From NCBI GenBank assembly GCA_011800805.1, contig MPNW01000147.1:5001-69000 (forward strand): a stretch of DNA of 64,000 nt, written 5' to 3'. The notes under the pieces were generated by a model. The model was not told where the DNA came from and did not search any database. It saw nothing but the letters and a program-made list of their open reading frames with translations. Below, piece after piece: positions 14,132 to 39,410 of this stretch (its first letter is position 1; every line of letters begins with the position of its first letter). Source of the stretch: Hirudo medicinalis. Taxonomy: Eukaryota > Annelida > Clitellata > Hirudinida > Hirudinidae. Both the position numbers and the translations under genes were made by a program.

Positions 14132-14688
14132 CTTAAAACAACCACTTATTGAATTCTTGAAACGTCGTACAATTGGACATTTTTTGAATCAGCCGATTAA
14201 GAAGTGAGGGCTGCGTTTTATTTGGCATAAATAAATTTATTGAAGCTTAAGATTTCTTGGTTTGCTACTTTGTATGAAATATTTTCATAAATCAGGCAAA
14301 GCCTAATTTTTCAAATGGAACTATCCAATCTTAAATGTCAAATTAAATGGCTGTCCTTATTCGGACCATGGCGACTATATTTAATAATGTCCAGTTACTT
14401 TTACAATTACCAAATTTCGTCACCATATTCAACTTTTAATGGACGAGATTAATTTTGAATCCAAAGACATTATTTAACTAAAATTTAGGCAACCGGTGAC
14501 AGGGAACTTTACACCATTTTGTGAAAATCCTGGGCGTGATCCAAACAAACAAGCCGACAGATTTTAAGCTGTAAATTGCAACCATGTTGTATTCGTTGTC
14601 TCTTGAAAAGTCTCACCATTTTTCATGATTTTTCAAGTATTGTCATCGCTTCAATAACTTCAAAAGCAACTCGTAAATAAACAAATAA

Positions 14689-14774
14689 TTAATTAATTAA
14701 TTAATTAATTAAATAATTAAATAAATAATTAAATAATTAATTAAATAAATAATTAAATAAATAATTAAATAATT
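14689..14774. repeat. (AATT/AAAT)n low-complexity tract
   Basis: Runs of AATT shift into AAATAATT units, with no coding content. Confidence 0.85.
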
Positions 14775-14904
14775 GCACTAATTCAGTTATTTAATAGGAT
14801 AAATTCGTTGTTGGACTATTACGACTTAGAAAGTCTTAATTTTTCATTACCTTTATTTCGAGCTAGTTTTTATCTTGAAATGCATAATTTAGTCGAAGAA
14901 CATG

Positions 14905-15036
14905 CAACACCAGTTGCACCAGTTCTGTTGCCCCCCTGACAAGCAAAAAAGGGTTCTTTGGTTGGTGGAGCCCCGGAGCCCCATGTGCAGCTGCACATCC
15001 ATGCCCAAAATGCCACCATGCCCAAATCCGGCAATG
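14905..15036. mobile_element. Short hAT deletion derivative, 132 bp
   Basis: Flanked by exact 8-bp direct repeats AGAACATG (14897-14904 and 15037-15044). The right end reads inverted as CATTGCCGGATTTGGGCATGG. Its interior (TTCTTTGGTTGGTGGAG onward) is homologous, in inverse orientation, to the left end of the element at 15936-16533. The left terminus is poorly conserved, so this is a heavily deleted copy. Confidence 0.7.
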
Positions 15037-15935
15037 AGAACATGTAATACGTTTAATTCGTCGAAATTCGTCTTAATCATCATCACCATCATCGTTGTCG
15101 TCGTCGTCGTCATAATCATCAACAACAACATCATCAGCATGTGATCCAATAATGAATAATCAGTCATTTCTATTTTCTAAAGTATGAAATTTTCCTGTTT
15201 TGTCAACATTTTAAACAGGTATTTATCGTTATGAGGCGTCAACACTTGAAACTGAGGTGAAAAAAGTGTAAAATGTCGTCAGCTATTTTCGGAAGACTTA
15301 ACCAAAGTTTTGAAAACAAATGAATTTCCTTTGATGATTTTAAGAGTAAAAACATTTCAAGCATCCACACGTAAATTCCGAACGCCTTACATCCCATTAA
15401 AATGATGAAGTTCTCACAAATTAATTAAAATTAAATTAAATCTGCCGCCTACTCAGTCAGCTCAAATCGTCATGCAAACCAGGTTATTTTATCAAATAGT
15501 CACTTTGGACTATCCTACGTAAGGGGAGAGCTTCGTTGGTACACAGCTTACTTTATTAACATTTTTGGCCAAGTTTTCAGGTTGTAGTATTTCTTTTTTG
15601 TTTGATTCTTGTCCACTTTTGTATTTATCAGAAATTTAAAAAACAAATTTATAAACATACGATGAAGCTTTACAAAGCACGAAGACGCATAACCAGTCCA
15701 ACATTTTCAAAAGGCAAGCTCAAAGAAAGATTTTGTTTTTTTTTAGTTCTTGATGAAGATTCACTTCATTGAAGTTAAAGTAGCATGATGAAATTACTTA
15801 AAACGCATGTCGTGCGGACAATCAATCAATGTTACCAGTAGTAATCAATTACAAGACGCTCGAACAAAAATTCAATGAGAGATATGGAAGTACATCGAAA
15901 TATAAATGTCCTCTTAAAACTTCCAGAAATCTTGC

Positions 15936-16533
15936 CAGTCCCGGATTTAGGCATGGTCGGGATGTGCCACTGCCCAGGGGCCTCCACCAACCAAAGAAAA
16001 TTTCGGAGTGATTATAATAGGTTTATTGCAGTAGCAAATGTCGCATACATGATCTGACAAGTACTACGCTTTGTAAATAACATTGTCATTGTGATACTTT
16101 GACCTAGCCCAAAACTAAGTAAGGTTCTTACTTATTGTTAAAGTTGTGAAACTTTCATCTTCGCAAATTTGCAACCGAATTGCCAAGTCCTCAAAGTTGA
16201 TCTCACGCAGAATGTCGGACTCTATACTCATTAGAGCTAGGTGAGACAACCAATCATCGCGTTGCACATCGACGTGCGAAGTCTCGTCTTTATGAGTTTC
16301 ATCTTTGAGATCGAACGCTCCGCACTGCAATTGCTGACCATCAGCACCAGATACATGAGGATTGCTATCTCCACATTGGGAAATGATTCCTGAACTCGTT
16401 TCTATATTTATTGGTCTCGGATCCTGTTCTACCCCTGTCACTCTTGGGCAATTGCAATCGGCCATGTCGACTAGCCGCCGGACGGGAACGGCGCAGTGGT
16501 CTGCGGGACTCCACTTGGGTAAAACCGGCGCTG
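15936..16533 (-). mobile_element. hAT-like transposon deletion derivative, 598 bp
   Basis: Bounded by exact 8-bp target duplications AATCTTGC (15928-15935 and 16534-16541). The terminal inverted repeats are imperfect: CAGTCCCGGATTTAGG on the left and CAGCGCCGGTTTTACC inverted on the right. It carries the 116-codon ORF at 16115-16465. The exact duplications and open frame suggest a fairly recent insertion that needed a transposase supplied in trans. Confidence 0.85.
16115..16465 (-). CDS. Truncated hAT transposase-like ORF, 116 aa
   Basis: Open frame inside the 598-bp hAT derivative. The last 45 residues (DDWLSHLALMSIESDILREI and following) resemble the extreme C-terminus of hAT/ZMYM-like transposases, where an L-ALxSIE segment ends the dimerisation region. 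The first 70 residues are Ser/Asp/Glu rich with several cysteines and look like the N-terminal leader of such proteins. I infer an internal deletion that joined the two ends of a transposase in frame. The catalytic core is absent, so no transposition activity is expected. Whether it is expressed cannot be told from the sequence. Confidence 0.5.
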   Translation of the reverse strand: MADCNCPRVTGVEQDPRPINIETSSGIISQCGDSNPHVSGADGQQLQCGAFDLKDETHKDETSHVDVQRDDWLSHLALMSIESDILREINFEDLAIRLQICEDESFTTLTISKNLT

Positions 16534-17038
16534 AATCTTGCTAAAATACTAATAAATAATCTAATCATTATTCTTAACGTGTGAAGCTTTGGTGTTGTTC
16601 CAGAAGAATTGGCACATGCAGTTTTATTAGGAAATCACGTAATAGAATTACTCTGGAGAAGGTTTAAAGAGGAACATTTATAGAATGAATCATGAAATTA
16701 ATTTCCGAAAGATTAAAACAGTAACAAGAGGAACATCTAAAAAATTTGAAGTAAAGAGGAGCACGTGAATGCTAAAGATTTTGGAATTATTTAATCGACC
16801 TCATTCAATTTTTAAGTTAGAACGTCTTGGTTTGCGTACATGTTCGTGCTTAAATTACTTTGTAAATTGGAGACAGTTCTCTTGTACGGAGGTCCCTTAC
16901 ATGCTAAAATATGTTAAACATAGTTATTTGTGGATCAAGGATTACTATAGAATTACTTATAGAATGATTACTAAGAACCAAGACTAAATTCACGATGCAT
17001 TCCTAAATTATGTAACAACAACACTATTTGTTTTACAG

Positions 17039-17096
17039 AGTACATCTTCTTGCATCCCTGATGCTGGTGATCCTATCCACCTCTAAAGTCTTGTCT
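17039..17096 (+). CDS. COL4A: Candidate collagen IV signal-peptide exon
   Basis: After TTGTTTTACAG an open stretch encodes one leading base plus VHLLASLMLVILSTSKVLS, a typical hydrophobic signal-peptide core with a small-residue end. It is followed by a GTTAGT donor in phase 0. The next exon (17544) starts in phase 0 with QNLLEDSEEC, so the join is frame-perfect and places signal cleavage just before the 7S region. The first exon carrying the start codon (phase 2 donor) was not identified. This is an inference from hydropathy, splice sites and phase only. Confidence 0.5.
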
Positions 17097-17543
17097 GTTA
17101 GTGACCGATTGCACTGCAGTTAAATGATAGCAATGACATTTATGGATGACATGTTTTTGAATGCAATAAATTGGCTTCGTAATTTATCATAAGATTCAGA
17201 GTGAGTGTCTTTTTAATGAGTACTTTTTACTCGTGCATGAATTGTTGTCAGTTCGAAAATCAAATAATCAGCTTAGAATATTGGAAAACAAGATCTTTTA
17301 TTAACAAGTTAGCGTACCAGCAATTTTTTAAGCAAAAGATGTTTTCAACTTTAAGCAAATTATGCGCTTCAAACATCCAATGAATGTTCGATGATTTCTT
17401 TTTTTTAATTGGGAAACCACATCAAGTGTTGAGCAGGCAGGTCCAATTATTTCCAAATGGACTGCATTTGAAATTGTATTATCAGTGAAATTATGCAATC
17501 ATGACTCACAATTAATAATCGTAACTCTAAATTTATTATTCAG

Positions 17544-31733
<14,190 letters not shown>

Positions 31734-32384
31734 AACTTGGAACTTAGAATGAATTTTAGACATTTCATTGAAATCATCATTTAAATCTATCGGAATACCA
31801 TGGATTTTGTGATATGAGATATCTGATAGAGCTGAGACAAAATTCATTCTTTATTGGCTATTTAAGGTTTTAATGTGAGATGCCTACTATCAATGATTTG
31901 TACATCTCTTCATTTGGATGGTATGTTATGCACGCCATGGATAGTAGTCTATTTCTGCCTTTTGTACAGATGCAGCAACACAAAAGTACTTAGTTCTCTG
32001 TTATTGGAATATTCAATGAAACCATGTTAACTTTAAACATGTTGTATTTATTCTGTAATGTTCGCTATAGTTGCTTCGTGTTGGCCTTCTCACGTTGACT
32101 TGATAACAAAAGCAAAAGAGGAAGGCAGGCTTGGAGTCATTATCATCCAAATGAATATGGAAACAAATAGAACTATGATTTTCAATATCACTCTCATCAA
32201 ATAAGGAATAACAAATAAGCAAGGAAAATATTTTTTTAATTTCCTTATTTTTACTCAATTTTTACGTCAACCGTCAATTGAAACAGTTTAAAGTATAATT
32301 GAGAATTGGTTGAAAGTTGCTTCTGTTCCAAGCAGCGGTCTGCCAAGTTGCACTTTGTCGGTGCATCATGTTTTATGATTGAAG
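31734..32384. other. Convergent intergenic region between collagen IV and BTB gene
   Basis: Should hold both 3' UTRs. No ORF with family motifs. A TTTATT at 32047-32052 would be a poly(A) signal for the minus-strand BTB gene, but is unproven. Confidence 0.5.
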
Positions 32385-33365
32385 CTAATTACAAATAGTA
32401 TGTGGACAATTGTCGCAATGTAACTGTGGCATGGGCGTATTGGCGAGTTCTTCATTGTTCTTGTAGAGGGCATGACATCTAATTGCCTCGTTAAGTATGG
32501 CCCAGCATTCTGGATTGTCAAAGAGCCAACTAACTTTTTCCACTTTGCAGACCAGGCATTCGGGTGAAATATGCATCAGCCTTACGCAATTCCTGAGCAT
32601 TTTAGGAGCTAGAGGCATTCTTTCCTTTCTGTTGTAGTCTATCCAGTAAGCCATGGCGCAGAAGACGTCAAGTTCAGAGGAGACGTGTAATCTATCGTCA
32701 GACAGAAGGAGCATTAGCCTCTCGGGATGCAGCCAAAGGAAGTGTTTTGTCTCGCAAACTTCGAGGAAATTCTGCAGAATGTAATTGTATATTGGGTCCC
32801 TGATCTCGAACATGTTATAGTGATCTGCAAGAACGTAGTGAAAGATGGCATTCTCCGGATGATTGCATCTCAAAAACTTTTTGCATGCTTCTCTTACAGG
32901 GGGCATGTCTAAAAGCTGCGATAGCTCCAACAGAGGAGCAATGTACTCGTCTTCGATCTGACGGTCCCCATCGACGTAGAGAATATTGAGGAAAAGGATG
33001 ACGGCGTTGACGTTGTATTCGTGGAGGTCGACGTTGATGATTTCCTGGTCTGAAAATTTCTTGAAATTCTCGAGAACTCTTTCACTGTAGGCCGACAGAA
33101 CCACTTTATGGGCCTTGACAATCCCGTCGCAGCATTTGAAAACGACATCGCACATTTTTTGTTCCAGCCAGAGCATGCAAATGTGGTTGCCTACGATTTT
33201 GCATCTCTCTTCATCCATAACACATTGCACCACACGGTTGCCCGTCTGAGTGTCGATCTTTGCTTGCAGGAAATGTTCATTTTGAGACTTGTTAGGCTCA
33301 GAACTGATAAAAAACTCGCTTCTGGTTTTTTTAGAAGGTTTTTCGTCACCTTTGGACATGGACAA
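32385..33365 (-). CDS. BTB-BACK domain protein (KLHL-like, no Kelch repeats)
   Basis: 326 residues in one exon. BTB/POZ domain at about residues 60-165: LEQKMCDVVFKCCDGIVKAH and KVVLSAYSERV match the D-V-F...FxAHKxVLAAxS core, and IINVDLHEYNVNAVILFLNI is the second half. BACK domain at about 170-275: HPENAIFHYVLADHYNM and ETKHFLWLHPERLMLLLSDD. The C-terminal 50 residues are cysteine/histidine rich and carry no Kelch repeat. BTB-BACK proteins usually serve as cullin-3 substrate adaptors or dimeric scaffolds; the substrate is unknown. The start is the first Met (33365), with a second two codons on. Lack of introns contrasts with all neighbours and hints at retrocopy origin. It is convergent with collagen IV and divergent from MALSU1. 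Confidence 0.9.
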   Translation of the reverse strand: MSMSKGDEKPSKKTRSEFFISSEPNKSQNEHFLQAKIDTQTGNRVVQCVMDEERCKIVGNHICMLWLEQKMCDVVFKCCDGIVKAHKVVLSAYSERVLENFKKFSDQEIINVDLHEYNVNAVILFLNILYVDGDRQIEDEYIAPLLELSQLLDMPPVREACKKFLRCNHPENAIFHYVLADHYNMFEIRDPIYNYILQNFLEVCETKHFLWLHPERLMLLLSDDRLHVSSELDVFCAMAYWIDYNRKERMPLAPKMLRNCVRLMHISPECLVCKVEKVSWLFDNPECWAILNEAIRCHALYKNNEELANTPMPQLHCDNCPHTICN

Positions 33366-34929
33366 GCTTATCTATGGCACAGCTGATAAACTAGCACCTG
33401 GAATCAGAAGCAGTTTCGATAAGTATTTTGTCTATTTATTATCACGTTTTATTTATTTTTACTTAAATTGCAGTGTCTCTCAACTTTTACTTTGGGGTCA
33501 ATTTATAATTGCTGAAATGAAATTTGACTAATAACAAGACACATGAACAGAAGTCATACCTTTCTCAATGATTAAATAAACCAACATGAACAAGCTGAGA
33601 GCTTATCGAGAGGCGCAGCTATTTTTAAGTGTTTGAAATCATAAGTAAAATTTCAATTTTTGTCCAAGTTACTGGGGCATTTCAACCAAGATGTTTGCAT
33701 CAGTTTCGATCTTTGGTAAATGTTCGATAATTTGCTTATTTAAAATCGTGTATTTTCATATCTTTATATGACGTAAAACAGTGATGCATGCAAAGAAACA
33801 AACAGCAGACCATTTTCAGAACTTTTATATACTTCAAAAGTTCTAAATTCCACACCGTTTCAAATTCTACACAAATTTTAAATAAAAATTCGTTTGTTAC
33901 ATTACCGCTCGACATCCTTCCACTAATCAATACGTTTATTTCATTTCTTTCAACTTTCTCGTGCTTGAAGCGTTTTTAACAATGCGTAGATTGTGGCTCG
34001 TACCATTGAAGTTTTGTGAATAAGAGCTTCAGAGAATTAGTCCAACTCAAAATTTCGACAAAATCTTTATATCAAAATTATGATCTCCGGAAATTAATTT
34101 TGATTTTTTTATATTAATGAACGATATCACAGATATCAAGTTAAGTATTAATATGAATCAAATTTCAAAGCAGCTTTGCAATCTTAGGCAAGTTTGTTTT
34201 TCGATCAAGATGTTAGCTTGTTTCGTCACGAAGCATTTAGGTCTGAAATAATGTTACTTTATCAATTAATAAATAAGTTATTTACCACTAGTTTACCAAT
34301 TCATTAATAAATTAAGTTATTACTTTATAATAAAATTAATATTATTTGATTAACAGTTACTGATTACCAAGAATATGGTAGAGTACACAAATGTATTCCA
34401 AGCACAACTGTTAAATCACTCACTTCCGCTCATTGTTCAGAACATCAGGAACCAACAATGTGCTGAACATGTCCATGTCCAATGAATGGGAAAATTGAAA
34501 CCTCTGTCATTACTTCAACAAAGCTGAAGTTAAGTGATCGAATTATATAATCACTTCTGCAGACTGAGTTTTAAATGTGTTAACGACATGATGACTAATA
34601 TCGAGAACATATTCTATTTTAGAATTGTGCTTAAAGATATACATATAAGAGCCACATAATATGACTATAATGAGTAATAAATAAAAATAACTTTAAATTT
34701 ATTTTGGAAACTTTTATTGCTTCATATAAATTTGTTTTTATAAAATTCAATCAAATTCCGTTTATAATAAATTTTGTTCAAATAAATTTTATTTGAAACT
34801 CTATTACAATTTCATTTTGGCTTGCTTGTGTTATATTAATATTTAAAATCAAGATCATGCTTAGCTTAGTTATCGATGTATGTTTATAAATTAAGTAAAC
34901 ACATTGTGGATTCTGAACGTAATTGAGAA
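33366..34929. other. Divergent intergenic region
   Basis: AT-rich 1.56 kb between the BTB start and the MALSU1 start. It should contain both promoters. No TATA box or other element could be assigned with confidence, and no coding sequence is visible. Confidence 0.5.
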
Positions 34930-35913
34930 ATGGCATTTTCCAGAGCAGTTAATTTTTTATGGGTTTTGTCTTCCAATGCTTTGCAAAGATCTCTCTCAGT
35001 TAGTGCTAGGAAGGCTGTGGTCCTTCCCACAACAAAACTCCACCTCAGGTTACCCGTTTACCGCACTGCTCGATATTTTCACACAAGTCGACCTTTCTGT
35101 GACAAAAGTTCAGATAACAAATCTTTGAATGTTGACGAAGAAATGCTGCGATACGACTACGAAGAATATGAAGAAAATGTTAATCCTCTCGCAGAAACCG
35201 ATATAGATGTCGCTGTGGAGATTCCCTCGCACCTACGTGAAAGTAATATTGCAGATATTTACTTGTCCACTGCACAACAAATAACTTCTAATTTCTGTAA
35301 AATTGTTAATTTTTCACACAGGAGGTGAACATGGGGTTTATGATTTGGATCAACTTATACAGCTCCTCAGAGAAGAGAAAATGAAAGATCTCTGCGCCTT
35401 AAGTATACCAAAGGAGATTAATTACTGCGACCAGATGATTATAGCAACCGGGAAGACGTTCCGACACTTGCGGGCCGTGGCAGAAAAAATAAAGCTTCAC
35501 GTGAGTGTTCACGATCGAATCAATATCTGAAAAGCAACTTATTAAAAACTTGAATCTCCTTGCAGTACAAATTAAAAAGGCATAATGAAGACCCAGAATC
35601 TGTTGATATAGAAGGAATGACCTCAAAGAATTGGCTGGCAATGGACCTTGGTTAGAACAACTCATGGCAGATTCCTATGCTGGTTAAACAATTCACAGCA
35701 TCATTTTATTCAGGGAACATAGTCCTCCATCTGTACTTGGAAAAAGAAAGGACGAAGTACAATTTGGAGGAGCTGTGGGCGGTCGGACCGAAATACGACG
35801 ACCATTGCAGGGAATTTGATCAGAAGAACATATCTGACTTCTCATTGTCAGATTCATCTTTTGAAGAGGAATTGGCAAAATTCAGAAACACTAGAACCAC
35901 TAAAAGTGAATAA
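34930..35913 (+). CDS. MALSU1: Mitochondrial ribosomal silencing/assembly factor (RsfS/DUF143 family)
   Basis: Four exons: 34930-35242, 35322-35500, 35566-35650, 35714-35913. They join in phase to about 258 residues. The N-terminus (MAFSRAVNFLWVLSSNALQR, rich in Arg/Ser, no acids) is a mitochondrial presequence, and RYFHTSRPF is a plausible cleavage area. An acidic linker precedes the RsfS fold: VYDLDQLIQLLREEKMKDLC, then NYCDQMIIATGKTFRHLRAV, NWLAMDLGNIVLHLYL and YNLEELWAVGPKYDD. Family members bind uL14m of the mitochondrial large ribosomal subunit and block premature joining of subunits. An acceptor 5 bases downstream of 35321 would alter two residues. AATAAA at 35938-35943 is a likely poly(A) signal. 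Vertebrate MALSU1 is of similar length. Confidence 0.93.
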
Positions 35914-35937
35914 GGAATTGACAAATCCTTCTGCTTG

Positions 35938-35943
35938 AATAAA
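35938..35943 (+). promoter_or_regulatory. Probable poly(A) signal of MALSU1
   Basis: Canonical AATAAA 25 bases after the stop codon, followed by a T-rich stretch. It is very close to the stop, so the 3' UTR would be short. Confidence 0.55.
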
Positions 35944-36353
35944 ATCAACTTCCTATAATTGGCTGAATTTCCCATTTGTGTTCACCATTTAAGCTAGGAT
36001 TAGAAAACTCTGATCCAAATCGACAACCACCGAAACTATTAAAAATAAATTATTAATCCCGAAGCGAGAATTAAGGTCGGTTGCAATTAGCAGCGTGAAA
36101 CTGCCTTAATGATTCAAATTTTCACCAAGAATTACTTGAGCAAGGTTTCCCTCGACTTAGTTTTCAAAACTCGTCTTTTTGGTGGAAATTGTACAATTGA
36201 TTTTACTCAACTCATCACCCGAACGATGGAAACAAATTACATAACGACGAGCAGCATCCACCTCTTAAACACAAACCCTCGACTGATCACCGTGCGCAGA
36301 CGAACTCGACGAGCAATGAACGGTCAAAAGAGTTCGTTTGCCGGAGAAAAATG

Positions 36354-37519
36354 TCACATAATCCTTGAGCTGAAGTATTCATCTGGGAATTCGACCTTGT
36401 AACTGCCCTGGTTCTTGACAAAGGGGAGGGTACCAGCATTTGGAATTATATTCCAGGAAAGAGTCAAAGTCACGTTCCTGTTGCCCCTGTAATTAAAATG
36501 ATTGTTCATCAAATATAATACAATGTTGTAATGTAATAAATAGTCTGAACAACCTCATTATGCTAATGATAGATGCTGTCTAATGTCACATTAAATGCCT
36601 GTCTGGACAAACTTTCAAAATCAAGTTTACTCCAATATCACACAATTCCAAACCTCAGACCGTGTCCATCGTCGAAAAAGTAATATTTGGCTTTGATGTC
36701 TTTGTAGTCTATGGTGGCACTCTCTCCTCGCCTAATGATCTTGTCCCAGATGACAACTTGGTTGAACTTCTGCAAAATAAAATTCACAAGTGGCCTCAAT
36801 TTCTTTAAATGTTCACAGATAATATTGATTGTTCCAATATCAAGCATTTGTAATTAAATTTACAAGACTGCAAATCCTACATTATTTTCAGTTTCATACT
36901 CAGCAGTAAGGTAAATGAAGAGCTGCTTGACATTCCAATTGAAGATTCCACTGAGTTCTACAAGAAAAAGTCCAGCATCAACAAAATAATGCCCATGTTG
37001 AAGTAATTTAACTCCCACAAAAACAACTCACAATAAAAAATACACCCAAAAGGAAATGTCAACTTACCAGCATTCAGATCAAAGTTGATGAAACCCAGAT
37101 CATTTTTTTCCCTGGATGCTGTATAATCAGGTACATTCTTGCTGAAAGTTAAAGTGCTGATAAAATATATCAATTGGCAAATAAGCACTAATTAATTCTC
37201 GTGTCTATAAACAAAAGTGCTATTATCACTTATCAACATGACCTGACAATGAAATTCATTAAAATCTATGATAATTTTAATGTAATAAACTAGTCATAAA
37301 TTGCAAGCAGGTTTCACAACTACGAAAACCAAAGTAGTTGACTCCAAAATCAAAATCTTTAAAAATAATCACTTACACCAAGGCTTTAGTGGCTTCGATC
37401 CTAACATCTGCCAAGCTATCATTGAAAGCAGTTGATAGAAAACAGCCAAAAGTCAGTACCGCCAATGCTGACAAGGTAAATGCAAAAATGGCGTTTGCTC
37501 TAGATAAAAAAGTATTCAT
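36354..37519 (-). CDS. SPCS3: Signal peptidase complex subunit 3 (SPC22/23)
   Basis: Five exons: 37377-37519, 37068-37141, 36881-36957, 36654-36769, 36354-36486. All phases match; the product is 180 residues, equal to human SPCS3. The N-terminal anchor (about residues 8-32) is [20 protein letters not shown], preceded by MNTFLSRAN as in vertebrates. Lumenal motifs are [68 protein letters not shown] and [19 protein letters not shown]3 is an accessory subunit of the ER signal peptidase that removes signal peptides, with a short cytosolic tail and a large lumenal domain. Its 3' end faces the MALSU1 3' end, 440 bases away. Confidence 0.97.
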
Positions 37520-37839
37520 TCCGAAATGTCAGAATATACCACCGCTCAACAAATCTAGCATACCAAAATAATACGACCGGATGTTGTCGTGTTAGTTACA
37601 GAAGGTTACTAAAACATTTTTTATTGTCAATACGACATTACATAAATTAAATTTTGACATTTTAAGCTTTTAAGCGCATAACAACAATCACAGGTTTTTT
37701 TTTAATTCCGTGAAACTACTAAACAAAAAATAACTAAACTTAAGCCATACCTTAATTACACCTTAACTAAAGTATCACTTTGTTTAATAGTTAATAAGTA
37801 TTTAATAGCCACTTTTTACCTTAATGACACACAAGATTT

Positions 37840-38560
37840 TTTTTTGAGCAATTTTATTTATTAACCAACAGTAAACAAAAACAAATAAAATAACTCAAGG
37901 GTCAGCCCTAAGGAAACGCACGCTTCCGCTATCAGACTGACCCTCATTAACACGTTACAAGTAGGCGTATGTACAAAAGTAAAAAAAAAAGAAAATAAAC
38001 AACTACTTAAAGAAAACCGCGCAATACTTACAACTTATAAGCCTTTTTAAATAACAAATAAAGAATATTGAAAGGACACGATAGAGATTGATCTTTTATT
38101 GATAATGGAATTGTAAAATATAATCTTGGACCATAGCATTGAATGGAAAAAATTTTGAAAGTAGACTTAGCAAATGAGGGACTATATTCATGTTTAGTAC
38201 GAAGGAAGTGGGTAGGGTTATTGTAACTATTACTATCTGAAAAAAAACCCTGTAATTATCTTGGGAAGGGCATTGTAATCATAACAAAACAAAAAGTGCG
38301 ACTTATAAACAGTGGATTTGATAAATGCTTAGTAGATTATTATTTATAAACGTTGACTTAGTTGAAGATAAAAAAAAATGGTAACAAGAAAACAATCCGA
38401 ATAACACGTTTTTGCAAAACATTTAACCTATCTAAATGAGAATGATAAGTAGAAGCCCATACAATGTTACAATAAGTTAAAATTTTAAACTACTGAATCG
38501 ATTTGTGATTTTACGATCTCCTCAACGTCAATGCAGAATGTGGTTTTTGCATGGAGATAT
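37840..38560 (-). mobile_element. Decayed CR1-like LINE, 3' portion
   Basis: On the minus strand, 38400-38495 reads CNIVWASTYHSHLDRLNVLQ then KRVIRIV, the C-terminal block of CR1/Jockey-type reverse transcriptases. Further on, YNNPTHFLRTKHEYSPSFAK, then KIFSIQCYGPRLYFTIPLSI and K..SLS..FKKAYKL are recognisable but broken by several stops. The 3' UTR blocks (GTTAATGAGGGTC, TTAGGGCTGACCC, TTGAGTTATTTTATTT) and terminal A-run match the copy at 18250-18470. Confidence 0.7.
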
Positions 38561-39410
38561 TTGTTTATTGCACACGAACGGATAGTTAGAACTGTGGCTA
38601 TAGAACGGAAAAACAAAAGAAACAATTAAAAAATATATTCAAGTTAATGTTTAATAATAACGGATTTAACTTTGGCCAAAGCTATTAATTTATATATTAT
38701 TTCAGTTGATTCATGTTTAACAATTTAACTTAAATTAACTTTAATTTATATTGATTTAGGATTGTGGATTTATTGAATGACCTCAGATGATACATCTTTC
38801 ATTCTAAGTGTTTACGTTTTACTTTCTTCTATTTGATCACATAACAAATTTATAACCTATCTCAATAATTCCATTTATTATCTCAATTGCCCTAGGAATT
38901 CAGACTATCAGGCAAAAGATGATCATTACATGTTTGGAAATTTGTTTGGAGAAAATAAATAAGTATCTGAAAGAAGTAGTAACAGTCACGGTTTAATTAG
39001 TGATAATTCAAAATTAAATAAAATTTAATTAGTATGATTAATAAACATCAATTTAGGTATTCATGAAAAAAGATTATTTGTTTAAGCTGATCTTTTGCTC
39101 CATATTTGACATAATAAAAGAATATTTTTTTAAATTGAATTAATGACGTATGTTTTATCTGATCATTTCAACTGTTTACTTCTCACTGATTTAAATGAGG
39201 TCTATTCAATATTTTAATTTACATAATTTAATATTAACTGATATTTTGTTTCGCCATCTGCCAAGTTGTTAATGTTAATAATTACGCTCTCATAAATATA
39301 ACTTTAATTATCATTATGGTAAGTGGTAGGAACTAACAATTCGTTATCAATTTCTCTAAGGATTAAACCTCTTCACTTGATAGATTGCACTGGACAACAC
39401 ACTTTTTTGT
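38561..39410. other. AT-rich intergenic filler
   Basis: No coding, RNA or repeat structure recognised. Confidence 0.45.
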
